Assembly: GCF_025195125.1 (NCBI RefSeq) | Contig: NZ_JAMGSL010000002.1 | Span: 248,001-312,000 of the forward strand | Direction of reading: 5' to 3' | Length of the DNA: 64,000 nucleotides | Source: Streptomyces sp. Je 1-79 | GTDB taxonomy: Bacteria; Actinomycetota; Actinomycetes; Streptomycetales; Streptomycetaceae | Shown here: one piece after another, positions 44,385 through 52,626 of the stretch | Layout: every line of letters begins with the position of its first letter | Position numbering within the stretch: the first letter of the stretch is position 1 | Program-made: the position numbers and the translations under genes | Notes under the pieces: model-generated | Databases searched by the model: none | What the model was told of the DNA's origin: nothing | The model's input: the letters and a program-made list of their open reading frames with translations, nothing else

Positions 44385-45299
44385 GTGACCATTTCTGTAC
44401 GAAAGATGTCGGCACTTGCTCTGTTGGGTGCCGTACTCGTCGGCTGCGGCGGCGGGGGCGTGGCCGGTACCTCGGCCGCGCCCGACAGCCCGTCCACCGC
44501 GCCGGCGACGTCCGCCACCTCCGGCGCCAGGCCCGCCGGGAGCCCGAGTGCCGGTGCCGCGCCCGGGCCGGCCGTCGTGCGCAAGGCTCCGCCGACCATG
44601 GCGCCGGGGCCCGAGGGGCTCACGCCCGTCTTCGAGCGGGCCCGGAAGGGCACGGACAAGGTCGTCGCGCTGACCTTCGACGCCGACATGACGGCCGACC
44701 AGGGGGCGCGGGCGGCCGATGGAGAGCGGTTCGACAATCCGGCGCTGATCGAGACCCTGCGCCGGCTCCGGGTCGACTCGACGGTCTTCATGACGGGCCG
44801 CTGGGCCGAGGAGTACCCGGACCAGGCGCGGGCCATCGGCACCGACCCCCGCTTCGAGATCGCCAACCACTCGTACAGCCACTACGCCTTCGCCTCGCCC
44901 TGCTACGGCCTGCCGACCGTCACCAAGGAGAACATGGCCGCCGACGTCCGGCGGGCCTTCGAGGCGTTCCGGAAGGCCGGGGCGCGCAACGTCGTCCCGT
45001 ACTTCCGCTTCCCCGGCGGCTGCTACGACGACCGGGCGCTGCGCGCGCTCGCGCCCGCGAAGGTCACGGCGGTGCAGTGGGACGTCGTCAGCGGCGACGC
45101 CTTCGCCAAGGACGGCGACGCGGTGGCCCAGCAGGTACTCGACGGCGTGAAGCCCGGCTCTCTCGTGGTCATGCACTGCACCCGCAGCGCCGCCCCCGTC
45201 ACGGAACAGGCGATCCGGAAGATCGTCCCCGAACTGCGGGCCAGGGGATACCGCTTCGTCAAGGTCTCCGAGCTGATGGAAGAGCGGGTGACCCCTTAG
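44385..45299 (+). CDS. Polysaccharide deacetylase (CE4/NodB) lipoprotein
   Basis: 304 aa from GTG 44385. Lipobox LVGC places Cys21 at the outer membrane face. An Ala/Ser/Pro linker (25-75) leads to the NodB domain: VVALTFDADMT (D98, D100), zinc motif HSYSH (H161, H165), and YFRFPGGCYDD. The motif-1 sequence is TFDAD rather than the standard TFDDG. It should deacetylate peptidoglycan or chitin-like glycans at the cell surface. ATG 44406 is an alternative start but would shorten the signal. Confidence 0.9.
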   Translation: MTISVRKMSALALLGAVLVGCGGGGVAGTSAAPDSPSTAPATSATSGARPAGSPSAGAAPGPAVVRKAPPTMAPGPEGLTPVFERARKGTDKVVALTFDADMTADQGARAADGERFDNPALIETLRRLRVDSTVFMTGRWAEEYPDQARAIGTDPRFEIANHSYSHYAFASPCYGLPTVTKENMAADVRRAFEAFRKAGARNVVPYFRFPGGCYDDRALRALAPAKVTAVQWDVVSGDAFAKDGDAVAQQVLDGVKPGSLVVMHCTRSAAPVTEQAIRKIVPELRARGYRFVKVSELMEERVTP

Positions 45300-45317
45300 A
45301 GACCGGCTGGACCACGC

Positions 45318-45854
45318 CTAGACCCCGACGTTGTGGAGGTCCGCGATGACCTCCGCGGCCCGCCGGTTCGCTGTCAGGCCCCACGAGGGGCGCAGCGTCG
45401 CCAGCCGGGTGACCGCCGTCGCCAGCCATTCCGCGTCGCCCAACCGGTCGGCCGCCTTCGCCGCGACCGTGTGCCGGAGCAGGTGGCCCAGCCAGAAGAC
45501 GTCGGCCGGCGTGTAGGGACGCTCGTGGTGGCTGTAGCGCGCCGACCAGTCCTCGTACGGATGGCGCAGCAGCCCGTACACGCGGCAGCCGTCGCGGCCG
45601 TAGGCCGGTGCGGTGGCGGGGCCCACGGCGCTCAGCGCGCCCATGGTGCGGGTGGCCATCCACGCCCGCGTGGTGGCGTACAACTGCATCTGCATGAACC
45701 TGGACCACGGCAGGACGGCCTGCGGTTCGGGTTCCGCGTTCCGGTGGTGCTCCAGACCCTCGGCGGTGAGGACCAGGCACGAGCCGCCCTCTCGGTTCGG
45801 GTCCCCGATGGTCCACCGGTCTCCGACCAGCTCAAGCGGTCCCAGTCGTTCCAT
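45318..45854 (-). CDS. Hypothetical actinobacterial protein
   Basis: 178 aa, soluble, no recognised domain. It starts MERLGPLELVGDRWTIG and contains GSCLVLTAEGLEHHRNAEPEPQAVLPWSRF, which resembles a PH-like or Bvu-type strand pattern, followed by a helical C-terminal half. Codon use is typical. It lies 47 bp downstream of the zinc-knuckle gene and may be the last gene of the AIM24/ABC operon. Confidence 0.65.
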   Translation of the reverse strand: MERLGPLELVGDRWTIGDPNREGGSCLVLTAEGLEHHRNAEPEPQAVLPWSRFMQMQLYATTRAWMATRTMGALSAVGPATAPAYGRDGCRVYGLLRHPYEDWSARYSHHERPYTPADVFWLGHLLRHTVAAKAADRLGDAEWLATAVTRLATLRPSWGLTANRRAAEVIADLHNVGV

Positions 45855-45901
45855 CGTGATCCCCCTGTCTCCCGATGCCGACGTGACGTCGCGTCACCAG
45901 C

Positions 45902-46105
45902 CTAGCCCGAGCAGGCCGTCCGCTGGGCCTCCTGCCAGGCGCAGACCGGGCAGAGGGTCGCCCCCCGGGTCGACTCGGGGTACTCGGTCGGCTTCCGGCA
46001 CAGCACGCACTCGGCGTACGGTCCTTCGGCGACCGGCGTCGCGGCCCTCACCTCGGCGGGCTCGCAGTACGGCGTGGACTCGTCCATGGTGGCGAGGGTA
46101 CTCAC
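45902..46105 (-). CDS. Small zinc-knuckle-type protein
   Basis: 67 aa with two CxxC pairs: CVLCRKPTEYP and CPVCAWQEA, likely one zinc site. GTG 46105 overlaps the ABC permease stop by four bases (GTGA), suggesting coupled translation; ATG 46087 (MDESTPYCEP) is the alternative. No function can be assigned; its operon position suggests a link to the ABC transporter. Confidence 0.65.
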   Translation of the reverse strand: MSTLATMDESTPYCEPAEVRAATPVAEGPYAECVLCRKPTEYPESTRGATLCPVCAWQEAQRTACSG

Positions 46106-46752
46106 TCCCGCCAGGCGGTGGCCCGGGTGCTCACGGCCGCCGCGGCGGCGGCGAGGAGCAGCGCGCCCGCGAGGGCGAGCCAGGGCATGGTGACCGTCGC
46201 GGTGCGGGAGCCGGTGATCAGGCCCTGTACCGCGTACTGCGCGGGCGAGCCGGTCGTCACGAGCGCGAGGAGCGAGCCGAGGACGAGCGCCGCGAGCGAC
46301 CAGCCCCGTGAGCGCAGGATCGGCCGGGTCGTGAGGGCGCCCACGGCAGCGCCGGTCAGGACGCAGACCGCGGTCGCCAGGAGCCCGGAGGTCAGGGCCG
46401 CGGCAGGTTCGACCCGGCGCAGGTCGCTGACGGCCGTCACGCCGAGGACGGCGACGACGCCGAGGAGCGCCGCGCAGGCCACGGCGGCCAGCAGCGCGGC
46501 GAGATGGGCCCGTGCCCGTCCGGCCGCGGCGGCCACCACGTTGCGCGCGGCCGAGGGTTCCTGGGTGAGGCAGATCCGTACCGCCCAGGCCGTCACGGGG
46601 AGCAGCGCGGCGGCGGAGTAGCCGAGGGCGCCGAGCACGGGCTCGCCGGCCTGCACACCGACGCCGAGGAAGACCGCGTACAGGAGCAGGGGGGCGAGCC
46701 AGCGCTGGGAACGCAGCAGCAGGTCGGTCTGGTAGCGCAGCAGTGCGGTCAT
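46102..46752 (-). CDS. ABC transporter permease (ABC-2-like, small)
   Basis: 216 aa, about six hydrophobic helices, starting MTALLRYQTDLLLRSQRWLAPLLLY, the typical cytoplasmic coupling helix and first membrane helix of ABC-2-type permeases. ATG overlaps the ATPase stop by four bases (ATGA). Together they form a simple exporter of unknown substrate. Confidence 0.82.
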   Translation of the reverse strand: MTALLRYQTDLLLRSQRWLAPLLLYAVFLGVGVQAGEPVLGALGYSAAALLPVTAWAVRICLTQEPSAARNVVAAAAGRARAHLAALLAAVACAALLGVVAVLGVTAVSDLRRVEPAAALTSGLLATAVCVLTGAAVGALTTRPILRSRGWSLAALVLGSLLALVTTGSPAQYAVQGLITGSRTATVTMPWLALAGALLLAAAAAAVSTRATAWRE

Positions 46753-47564
46753 ACCCGGACGCCTTCGGTGCTCAGCTCGTGGACGTGCCAGCAGGCTTCG
46801 AGCAGCGCCCGGAGCAGTCCGTCGGAGTGCGCCGCGTCGACCGCGTACACCGTCGTGCCGTCCGGTCCGTGCTCGTACGAGGGCGAACCCGGCAGCCCCT
46901 CGGCAAGCGGGCGGCCGCCGGAGACGACGATCCTCGCGCGGATCCGCGCGCCCTCGTCGCGACGGGAGTCCGCCGCGCTCACCCGTCCCGCCTCCACCGT
47001 GAACGCCGCGTCGGCCTCGCCCGCGAGCCGCCGCGGGTCGTGGTCGACGAAGACGACCGTGCCGCCCGCCGCGACCCGCTCGCGCACGGCGCGGTCCAGC
47101 TCGTGGCGGGCGTCCGTGTCGAGGCCCGTCCACGCCTCGTCGAGGACCAGCAGGTCCGGGCCGGCGAGCAGCGCCTGGGCGACGGCCACCTTCTGGCTGC
47201 TGCCCTTGGAGAGCTCGGCGAGCGGGGTGTCCGCGAAGACCCCGGCGCCGAACCGCTCCAGCCACTCCCCCGCCCCCGCCGCCGCTGCCGCCCGGCCGAG
47301 CCCCTGGACACGCCCGAGGTGGGTCAGATAGCCGCGCGCGGTGAAGGGCAGGGCGACCGGGAAGCGCTCGGGGACGTACGCCGTCCGCCGCGGTCGGCCG
47401 GTGATCCGGCCCTCCGTCGGCGCGTCGATGCCCGCGAGGATCCGGAGCAGCGTCGACTTGCCGGTGCCGTTGGTGCCCGTGATGCGGACGAGGGCGCCGG
47501 CGGGCACGCCGAGGGCGACCTCGCGCAGCACCCAGGGCCCGCGCGGGCCGTAACGGCGCCCCAC
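46749..47564 (-). CDS. ABC transporter ATP-binding protein
   Basis: About 271 aa. Walker A ITGTNGTGKSTLLR, signature ELSKGSSQKVAVAQALL, Walker B LLVLDEAWTGLD and switch His VVFVDHD are complete. The first canonical start is GTG 47564, but this cuts off the strand LNLERV that normally opens the domain. The only codon restoring it is CTG 47579, which overlaps the upstream TGA as CTGA. The true start is therefore uncertain. A C-terminal extension of about 60 aa follows the nucleotide-binding domain. Confidence 0.85.
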   Translation of the reverse strand: MGRRYGPRGPWVLREVALGVPAGALVRITGTNGTGKSTLLRILAGIDAPTEGRITGRPRRTAYVPERFPVALPFTARGYLTHLGRVQGLGRAAAAAGAGEWLERFGAGVFADTPLAELSKGSSQKVAVAQALLAGPDLLVLDEAWTGLDTDARHELDRAVRERVAAGGTVVFVDHDPRRLAGEADAAFTVEAGRVSAADSRRDEGARIRARIVVSGGRPLAEGLPGSPSYEHGPDGTTVYAVDAAHSDGLLRALLEACWHVHELSTEGVRV

Positions 47565-47575
47565 CCGTTCCAGGT

Positions 47576-48250
47576 TCAGTTCGACGTCTTCTGCGGGGTG
47601 AGCTCGCTCGGCCGGACGATGACGAAGCCCTCGCCGTCCAGCCGCAGCTGGACGGCCTCGCCCGAGCCGCCGCGGATCATCGAGCCGACGGACTGCGAGC
47701 GGTGGAGCGAGGTGTTGAGCCGGTCGCTCCAGCCGACGACGGCGTCGGTGTCGACGCACACCGGGGCCTGAGGGGTGACGGGGATGACGATCGGGTTGCC
47801 CTCGCACATCAGGGCGATCTTGCCGTAGCCGGTGAAGACGCTGTTGAAGAGGCCACCGCCGGTCATACCGGCGCCCTTCACCGTCTTGATCTCGTAGCTG
47901 AGGGTGGAGTCGAAGCAGAGGACGTTACGGCCGTTCACGGTGAACGCGTCGTTCTGCTCGACCTCGACGATGAAGCAGTTCTGCGCCTCGTGCGCGAACC
48001 ACGCCTCGCCCTGGCCACGGACGGCCATCAGCGCCAGGCCCTCGCCGGTGACGGCGCGCTTGAGCATGCCGCCGATGCCCTGGCCCTTGCGCTCGAACTG
48101 GAGGTCGCCGCGGAAGGCGATCATCGAACCCTGGCGGGCCTGCATCTCGCCGTTGACGGCGTACTTGACGCACTTGGCGTTCTGCAGGGTCATGCCGGGG
48201 AACGTCGCGGTCTCGGCAAGGTGTTCGCTGGCAAAAAGATCGCTCTTCAT
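47576..48250 (-). CDS. AIM24 family protein
   Basis: 224 aa. Matches AIM24/TIGR00266-type proteins: GSMIAFRGDLQFERKGQGIGGMLKRAVTGEG and ALMCEGNPIVIPVTPQAPVCVDTDAVVGW are characteristic of the double-stranded beta-helix fold. Function in bacteria is unknown; the mitochondrial namesake supports membrane architecture. ATG 48250 has AGGA eight bases upstream. It is the first gene of a five-gene unit with an ABC transporter. Confidence 0.88.
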   Translation of the reverse strand: MKSDLFASEHLAETATFPGMTLQNAKCVKYAVNGEMQARQGSMIAFRGDLQFERKGQGIGGMLKRAVTGEGLALMAVRGQGEAWFAHEAQNCFIVEVEQNDAFTVNGRNVLCFDSTLSYEIKTVKGAGMTGGGLFNSVFTGYGKIALMCEGNPIVIPVTPQAPVCVDTDAVVGWSDRLNTSLHRSQSVGSMIRGGSGEAVQLRLDGEGFVIVRPSELTPQKTSN

Positions 48251-48367
48251 GGCAGGCATCCTGTCCCGGAACCTCCGATTCCCACAAGAATCGCCGTCCG
48301 GACCGCCGTCGTACCGTCGTCCGGCCCGCCCTCGGGGGGCGGCCGGGCCGGTGGCAGACTTCGCCTG

Positions 48368-49063
48368 GTGAGCAGCAACGAGACCGACATCCGCGATGAG
48401 AAGCCCCAGTTCGTCCTCCCGCTCGTCGTGCGGATCGAACGGGCCGAACCCCCGGCCCGTACCGACGCCCTGGAGACGGCCGCCCGCGCCGTGCTCGCGA
48501 TCCTCGTCGACGATCGCTCGCACGGCGAGGGCGAGTGGGCACAGGTCATGACCGACTGGCAGGACGCTCGGATCCGCAAGGTCGTGCGCCGGGCGCGCGG
48601 GGCGGAGTGGCGGCGCGCGGAGACGCTGCCGGGGATCACGGTGAGGGGCGCGGACGCGGAGGTACGGGTGTTCCCGCCGGTCCCGCTGGACGGCTGGCCC
48701 AAGGAGCTGGCCAAGCTCCAGGTGTCGGGCACCGACCTGGAGGACCCGGCCGCCCCCGGCCCCCCGCGGCCCGGCGCGGCGCTGCTCTGGCTCAACCCGG
48801 ACCTGGAGATGTCGGCGGGCAAGGCGATGGCCCAGGCGGGCCACGGCGCGCAGCTGCTGTGGTGGGCGATGCCGGAGGCCGACCGGAAGGCGTGGCGCGA
48901 GGCCGGCTTCCCGCTGGCCGTACGGACGGCCGATCCGGCGCGCTGGGCGGGGCTGACGACGAGCGGTCTGCCGGTCGTGCGGGATGCCGGGTTCACGGAG
49001 ATCGCGCCCGGTTCGTGCACGGTCGTGTCCGAATTCCCCGTGCTCGGTTCGCCCGGCGACTGA
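48368..49063 (+). CDS. Peptidyl-tRNA hydrolase (Pth2-like) domain protein
   Basis: 231 aa from GTG 48368. Residues about 140-225 resemble the Pth2 fold: LLWLNPDLEMSAGKAMAQAGHGAQLL has the conserved KxAAQxxHA-like helix (here GKAMAQAGHGA), followed by PLAVRTADPARW. The N-terminal 130 residues (QFVLPLVVRIERAEPPARTD) are an extra domain seen in actinobacterial homologues. It probably acts on peptidyl-tRNA or a related ester. It diverges from the AIM24 operon. Confidence 0.78.
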   Translation: MSSNETDIRDEKPQFVLPLVVRIERAEPPARTDALETAARAVLAILVDDRSHGEGEWAQVMTDWQDARIRKVVRRARGAEWRRAETLPGITVRGADAEVRVFPPVPLDGWPKELAKLQVSGTDLEDPAAPGPPRPGAALLWLNPDLEMSAGKAMAQAGHGAQLLWWAMPEADRKAWREAGFPLAVRTADPARWAGLTTSGLPVVRDAGFTEIAPGSCTVVSEFPVLGSPGD

Positions 49064-49173
49064 ACGCGCCCGTCCCGCAGTACGTATCTCCCGATACCGC
49101 CAAGCGGGTTGAACGGAAGCGTCGTTGCCGGTTCAGTTCCGGTGACCGCTATTTCGAACGTACGGGAGACACC

Positions 49174-49929
49174 TTGTCGCTACGCGTCAACGGCACGGCA
49201 CTCATCATCGCGGCGCTCGTCGCGACGGTCGGCGCGCTCGCCTTCCCCGTCTGGTCCTACGCCGACAGGTCCGGGACCGGTGAGGCGAATCTGAACGCGT
49301 CGAGCGTCGCCACCCAGTGGGGGCCGCTGTCCGCCACGGACCGGGACTTCCTGGTCAAGGTGCGGCTGGCCGGTCTCTGGGAGCTCCCCGCCGGCCAGCA
49401 GGCCATCCAGCGCGCCCCGAGCAAGGCGATGGTGGAGTGCGGCGACCATCTCGTGGTCGGCCACACGGACCTGGACCGGCGCGCCCGGACGGTGGCCGCG
49501 AAGCTGGGCGTGGAGCTGCCGAACCAGCCGACCGACCAGCAGCAGGGGTGGCTGCGCGAGCTGACCGCTTCGAGCGGTGAGGAGTACGAGCGCAAGTTCG
49601 CGAACCTGCTGCGCAACGCGCACGGCAAGGTGTTCGCGCTGATCGCGGAGGTCCGGCACACCACACGCAACACGCTGATACGGCAGCTGGCGAGCGACGC
49701 GAACCAGACCGTGCTCGACCACATCACCATGCTGGAGGCCACCGGGATGGTCGACCACGACGCGCTCGCGAACGAGGCGGCGGGCCGGAAGACGACGCCT
49801 CCGACGGGCCCGCCGGTCGTACCCTCGCCCGCGGAGCCCTCGCCGGTCGTACCGTCGGGGACCGACCAGTCCTTCACCTCCCGCCCGGTCCCGGAGGGTG
49901 GCCTCGTGACGCCGCACTCGGAGCCGTAG
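49174..49929 (+). CDS. DUF4142 domain exported protein
   Basis: 251 aa from TTG 49174, supported by GGGAG five bases upstream. Residues 5-27 (VNGTALIIAALVATVGALAFPVW) are a signal anchor. LSATDRDFLVKVRLAGLWELPAGQQAIQ and HLVVGHTDLDRRARTVAAKLGVELP match DUF4142, a ferritin-like helical domain of unknown activity. The last 50 residues are a Pro-rich tail. It stands alone ahead of the MNIO operon. Confidence 0.82.
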   Translation: MSLRVNGTALIIAALVATVGALAFPVWSYADRSGTGEANLNASSVATQWGPLSATDRDFLVKVRLAGLWELPAGQQAIQRAPSKAMVECGDHLVVGHTDLDRRARTVAAKLGVELPNQPTDQQQGWLRELTASSGEEYERKFANLLRNAHGKVFALIAEVRHTTRNTLIRQLASDANQTVLDHITMLEATGMVDHDALANEAAGRKTTPPTGPPVVPSPAEPSPVVPSGTDQSFTSRPVPEGGLVTPHSEP

Positions 49930-50025
49930 CGCCGCAGGAACCTCAAATCAACCTCTGAACGTCCCCCTGACTGGATTCGAACGCCGCCGGCCGGGCCATC
50001 ACGTGAGGGACTGAAGGAGGGGGAC

Positions 50026-51516
50026 ATGACGGAACTCGGCATCGGCATCGGATGGCGGCCCGAGATCGCGGGGGCGGTGGAGGCACTCCCCGGCGTCGAC
50101 TGGGTGGAGGTCGTCGCGGAGAACCTGTGCGCGGGCCACGTGCCGGACTCGCTGTCGCGGCTGCGCTCGCGCGGCGTGACGGTCGTCCCGCACGGGGTCT
50201 CGCTGGGTCTCGGCGGCGCGGACCGGCCGGACGCGGGGCGGCTCGCCGCCCTGGCGGCGACGGCGACGGCGCTGGGGGCGCCGCTGGTGACGGAGCACAT
50301 CGCGTTCGTCCGTGCCGGTGGCGCGCTGACGGCGACGCCGGTCCTGGAGGCGGGCCACCTGCTGCCGGTGCCGCGCACGTGGGACGCGCTGGACGTGCTC
50401 TGCGAGAACGTCCGGATCGCGCAGGACGCGCTGCCGGTGCCGCTGGCCCTGGAGAACATCGCGGCGCTGATCTCCTGGCCGGGCGAGGAGCTGACCGAGG
50501 GGCAGTTCCTGGCGGAGCTGGTGGAGCGTACGGGGGTACGCCTCCTGATCGATGTCGCCAACCTCCACACGAACCACGTCAACCGGGGCGAGTCCCCGGC
50601 GAAGGCCCTCGCCGAACTGCCGGTCGAGGCGATCGCGTACGTCCATGTGGCCGGCGGGCTCGCCCGTGACGGGGTCTGGCACGACACCCACGCCCACCCG
50701 GTCCCCGAGCCCGTCCTGGACATCCTGTCGGACCTGGCGTCCCGGGTCTCCCCGCCGGGGGTCCTGCTGGAGCGGGACGACAACTTCCCCGCGGCGGAGG
50801 AACTGGCCTCGGAACTCACGGCGATCCGGAGCCGGCTGACCACCGCCGGAACGGGACCCGCCCGGTCCGTCGAGCACGGGGCCGCGCACGGGGCCGGGCA
50901 CCGGGCCGGGGACGGTGGCGCGTACGAGGCCGAGCATGCGCTGCTGATCGGGGCGGGCGCCCGGGTCTCGGGCGGTCCGATGCCGCAGCCCCCGCCCGCT
51001 GCCGTCGCGCCCTCCGGCCCCGAGCGGGCCGCCCTCCCGGCGGAGCCGGGCGCCGGCGGAGTCGGCTCCCCCGCGCCGCAGGCGGCCGCCGGCAGCCGGC
51101 GTGGAGCGGGCGCGCGGGAGCGTGTCGCCGTGGCGCAGGCCGCGTTGCTGTCCTCCCTCGTCGCCGGGACGCCCGTGCCCGAGGGGTTCGACTCCCGGCG
51201 GCTCGGGGTGCAGAGCCGCGCCCTCGTCGGGAAGCGGGCCGACGTGATCGCGAAGATCGCGCCCGAGCTCCCCGAGATCCTCGGCGACGGCTACCGCCCC
51301 GCCTTCCGCGCCTACGCGCGGACCCGCCCCATGTCCGGCGGTTACCGCCGCGACGCCCTCGACTTCGTCGAGCACCTGCTCGTCGCCGGACGCCCGGAGG
51401 ACCCGGACGCCCGGCGCGGGCTCACCCGCTGGTGGCAGGAGCGCACGGACACGCGCCCGCCCGGCCCGGCCACCCGACTCTTCCGCGCAGCCCGCGCCGC
51501 ACTCGTACGGAGGTGA
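50026..51516 (+). CDS. DUF692 (MNIO) enzyme fused to a partner-like C-terminal domain
   Basis: 496 aa. Residues 1-270 are a DUF692 TIM barrel, the multinuclear non-heme iron-dependent oxidative enzyme (MNIO) family of MbnB and TglH. Candidate metal ligands: H56 (VPHGVSL), E90-H91 (VTEHIAF), E143 (ALENIA), D176 and H181 ([11 protein letters not shown]), H207, H219/D220/H222 (WHDTHAH), E249 (LLERDDN). Residues 271-360 are a Gly/Ala/Pro linker. Residues 362-450 resemble the separate partner proteins (MbnC/TglI-like, DUF2063-type) that bind the peptide substrate. The stop codon forms part of the next gene's ribosome binding site. Known relatives rewrite Cys residues in ribosomal peptides; its substrate is probably the neighbour. 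Confidence 0.87.
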   Translation: MTELGIGIGWRPEIAGAVEALPGVDWVEVVAENLCAGHVPDSLSRLRSRGVTVVPHGVSLGLGGADRPDAGRLAALAATATALGAPLVTEHIAFVRAGGALTATPVLEAGHLLPVPRTWDALDVLCENVRIAQDALPVPLALENIAALISWPGEELTEGQFLAELVERTGVRLLIDVANLHTNHVNRGESPAKALAELPVEAIAYVHVAGGLARDGVWHDTHAHPVPEPVLDILSDLASRVSPPGVLLERDDNFPAAEELASELTAIRSRLTTAGTGPARSVEHGAAHGAGHRAGDGGAYEAEHALLIGAGARVSGGPMPQPPPAAVAPSGPERAALPAEPGAGGVGSPAPQAAAGSRRGAGARERVAVAQAALLSSLVAGTPVPEGFDSRRLGVQSRALVGKRADVIAKIAPELPEILGDGYRPAFRAYARTRPMSGGYRRDALDFVEHLLVAGRPEDPDARRGLTRWWQERTDTRPPGPATRLFRAARAALVRR

Positions 51517-51523
51517 CGCCACC

Positions 51524-52555
51524 ATGAACCTCATCGCCCTGCTCTTCTGGGCCACCGTGATCACCGGCTCCGCCCTGCTCATCGCCCGCCTCCGCGCCGC
51601 CCGCGCGGACCACGGAGGTGGCATCCACGACCTCTCCGAGGCCGCCTTCCTCACCGGTGGCCCGCCCCGGGTCGTGGACACCGCGCTCGCCTCCCTGCAC
51701 GCCGACGGCCGGATCGGTGTCGGCGGCCCCGGCATCGTCGTCGCGCGGCCCGGCGCCACCCCCCGCGACCACGTCGAACGCGCCGTGCTCCAGGAGCTCG
51801 CCGCCGCCCCGAACGGCGCCCTGCACCAGCTGCGCCTCGCGGTGATGCGCGGCCCCGCGGTCCAGGAGATCGGCGACGGACTCGCGGCGCGCGGTCTGAT
51901 GGTGGCGCCCGAGGCCCGGCGCACCGGCACGCGGGCCTGCATCGCCCTCGGCCTCGTGTCGCTCTCGCTGCTCGTCGTCTCGATCGTCCTGTCCGTGGCC
52001 TTCGCGAGTGCCGCCTTCGAAGTGCCGCTCTTCGTCAAGGTGTTCCCCGTCGTCTTCGCCGGCGGCTTCGTCGCCCTGATCTGCGGCGCGTACAACTCCG
52101 GCCGCATCAGCCGCGCGGGACGCCGCGCCGCGGCCGAGTTCCGGGCGGCGCACGCCTACTCCACCGACGCGGGGCACCAGGTCGCGCTGCGCGGACTGCG
52201 CGCCGTACCGGAGGAGGTGCTGCGGACCCAGCTGATCGCGGCGGCGAGGATGCCGGTCTCCCCGGCCTCCCGTTCGCACGGCAGCTCCGCGACGGACGCG
52301 GCCCTGATCACGTCCCTGCACTGGTGCGCGGGCACGCCGGGCAACTCGGGCGGCTGCGGCGGCGCTTCCGGAGACTCCGGGGGCGGCACGGACAGCGGCT
52401 TCGGGGGTGGGGGCTGCTCCGCGAGCGCCTGCTCCGGCGGATCGGGCGGCGGGTCCGGCGGCGGATCGGGCGGCGGATCCAGCTGTTCCAGCTCCAGCGG
52501 CGGAAGCTCCTGTTCCAGCAGCAGCGGTTCGAGCTGCTCCAGCTCCAGCGGCTGA
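51524..52555 (+). CDS. TIGR04222-type membrane protein with Cys/Ser/Gly-rich tail
   Basis: 343 aa. Helix 1-23 (IALLFWATVITGSALLI), then a soluble helical domain (DLSEAAFLTGGPPRVVDTALASLHADGRI), two more helices (about 147-168 and 176-195), then LRGLRAVPEEVL. The C-terminus from Cys268 is a disordered tail of 76 residues rich in Gly and Ser with seven cysteines, ending in three SSCSSSSG-type repeats. GGAGGTGA spans the upstream stop, so translation is coupled to the MNIO gene. I identify it from memory as a TIGR04222 protein. The tail looks like a modifiable peptide attached to a membrane anchor. Confidence 0.83.
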   Translation: MNLIALLFWATVITGSALLIARLRAARADHGGGIHDLSEAAFLTGGPPRVVDTALASLHADGRIGVGGPGIVVARPGATPRDHVERAVLQELAAAPNGALHQLRLAVMRGPAVQEIGDGLAARGLMVAPEARRTGTRACIALGLVSLSLLVVSIVLSVAFASAAFEVPLFVKVFPVVFAGGFVALICGAYNSGRISRAGRRAAAEFRAAHAYSTDAGHQVALRGLRAVPEEVLRTQLIAAARMPVSPASRSHGSSATDAALITSLHWCAGTPGNSGGCGGASGDSGGGTDSGFGGGGCSASACSGGSGGGSGGGSGGGSSCSSSSGGSSCSSSSGSSCSSSSG

Positions 52556-52574
52556 CCGGGCGGTTCCCGCCGAC

Positions 52575-52605
52575 ACCCCCGGAATGTCCTGTACAGACCG
52601 GGGGT
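52575..52605. terminator. Probable terminator after the MNIO operon
   Basis: ACCCCCGG / CCGGGGGT 8-bp stem with a 15-nt loop, 19 bp after the stop of the Cys-tail gene. Confidence 0.5.
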
Positions 52606-52626
52606 TGTCGTGCCAACGATCCTGGG

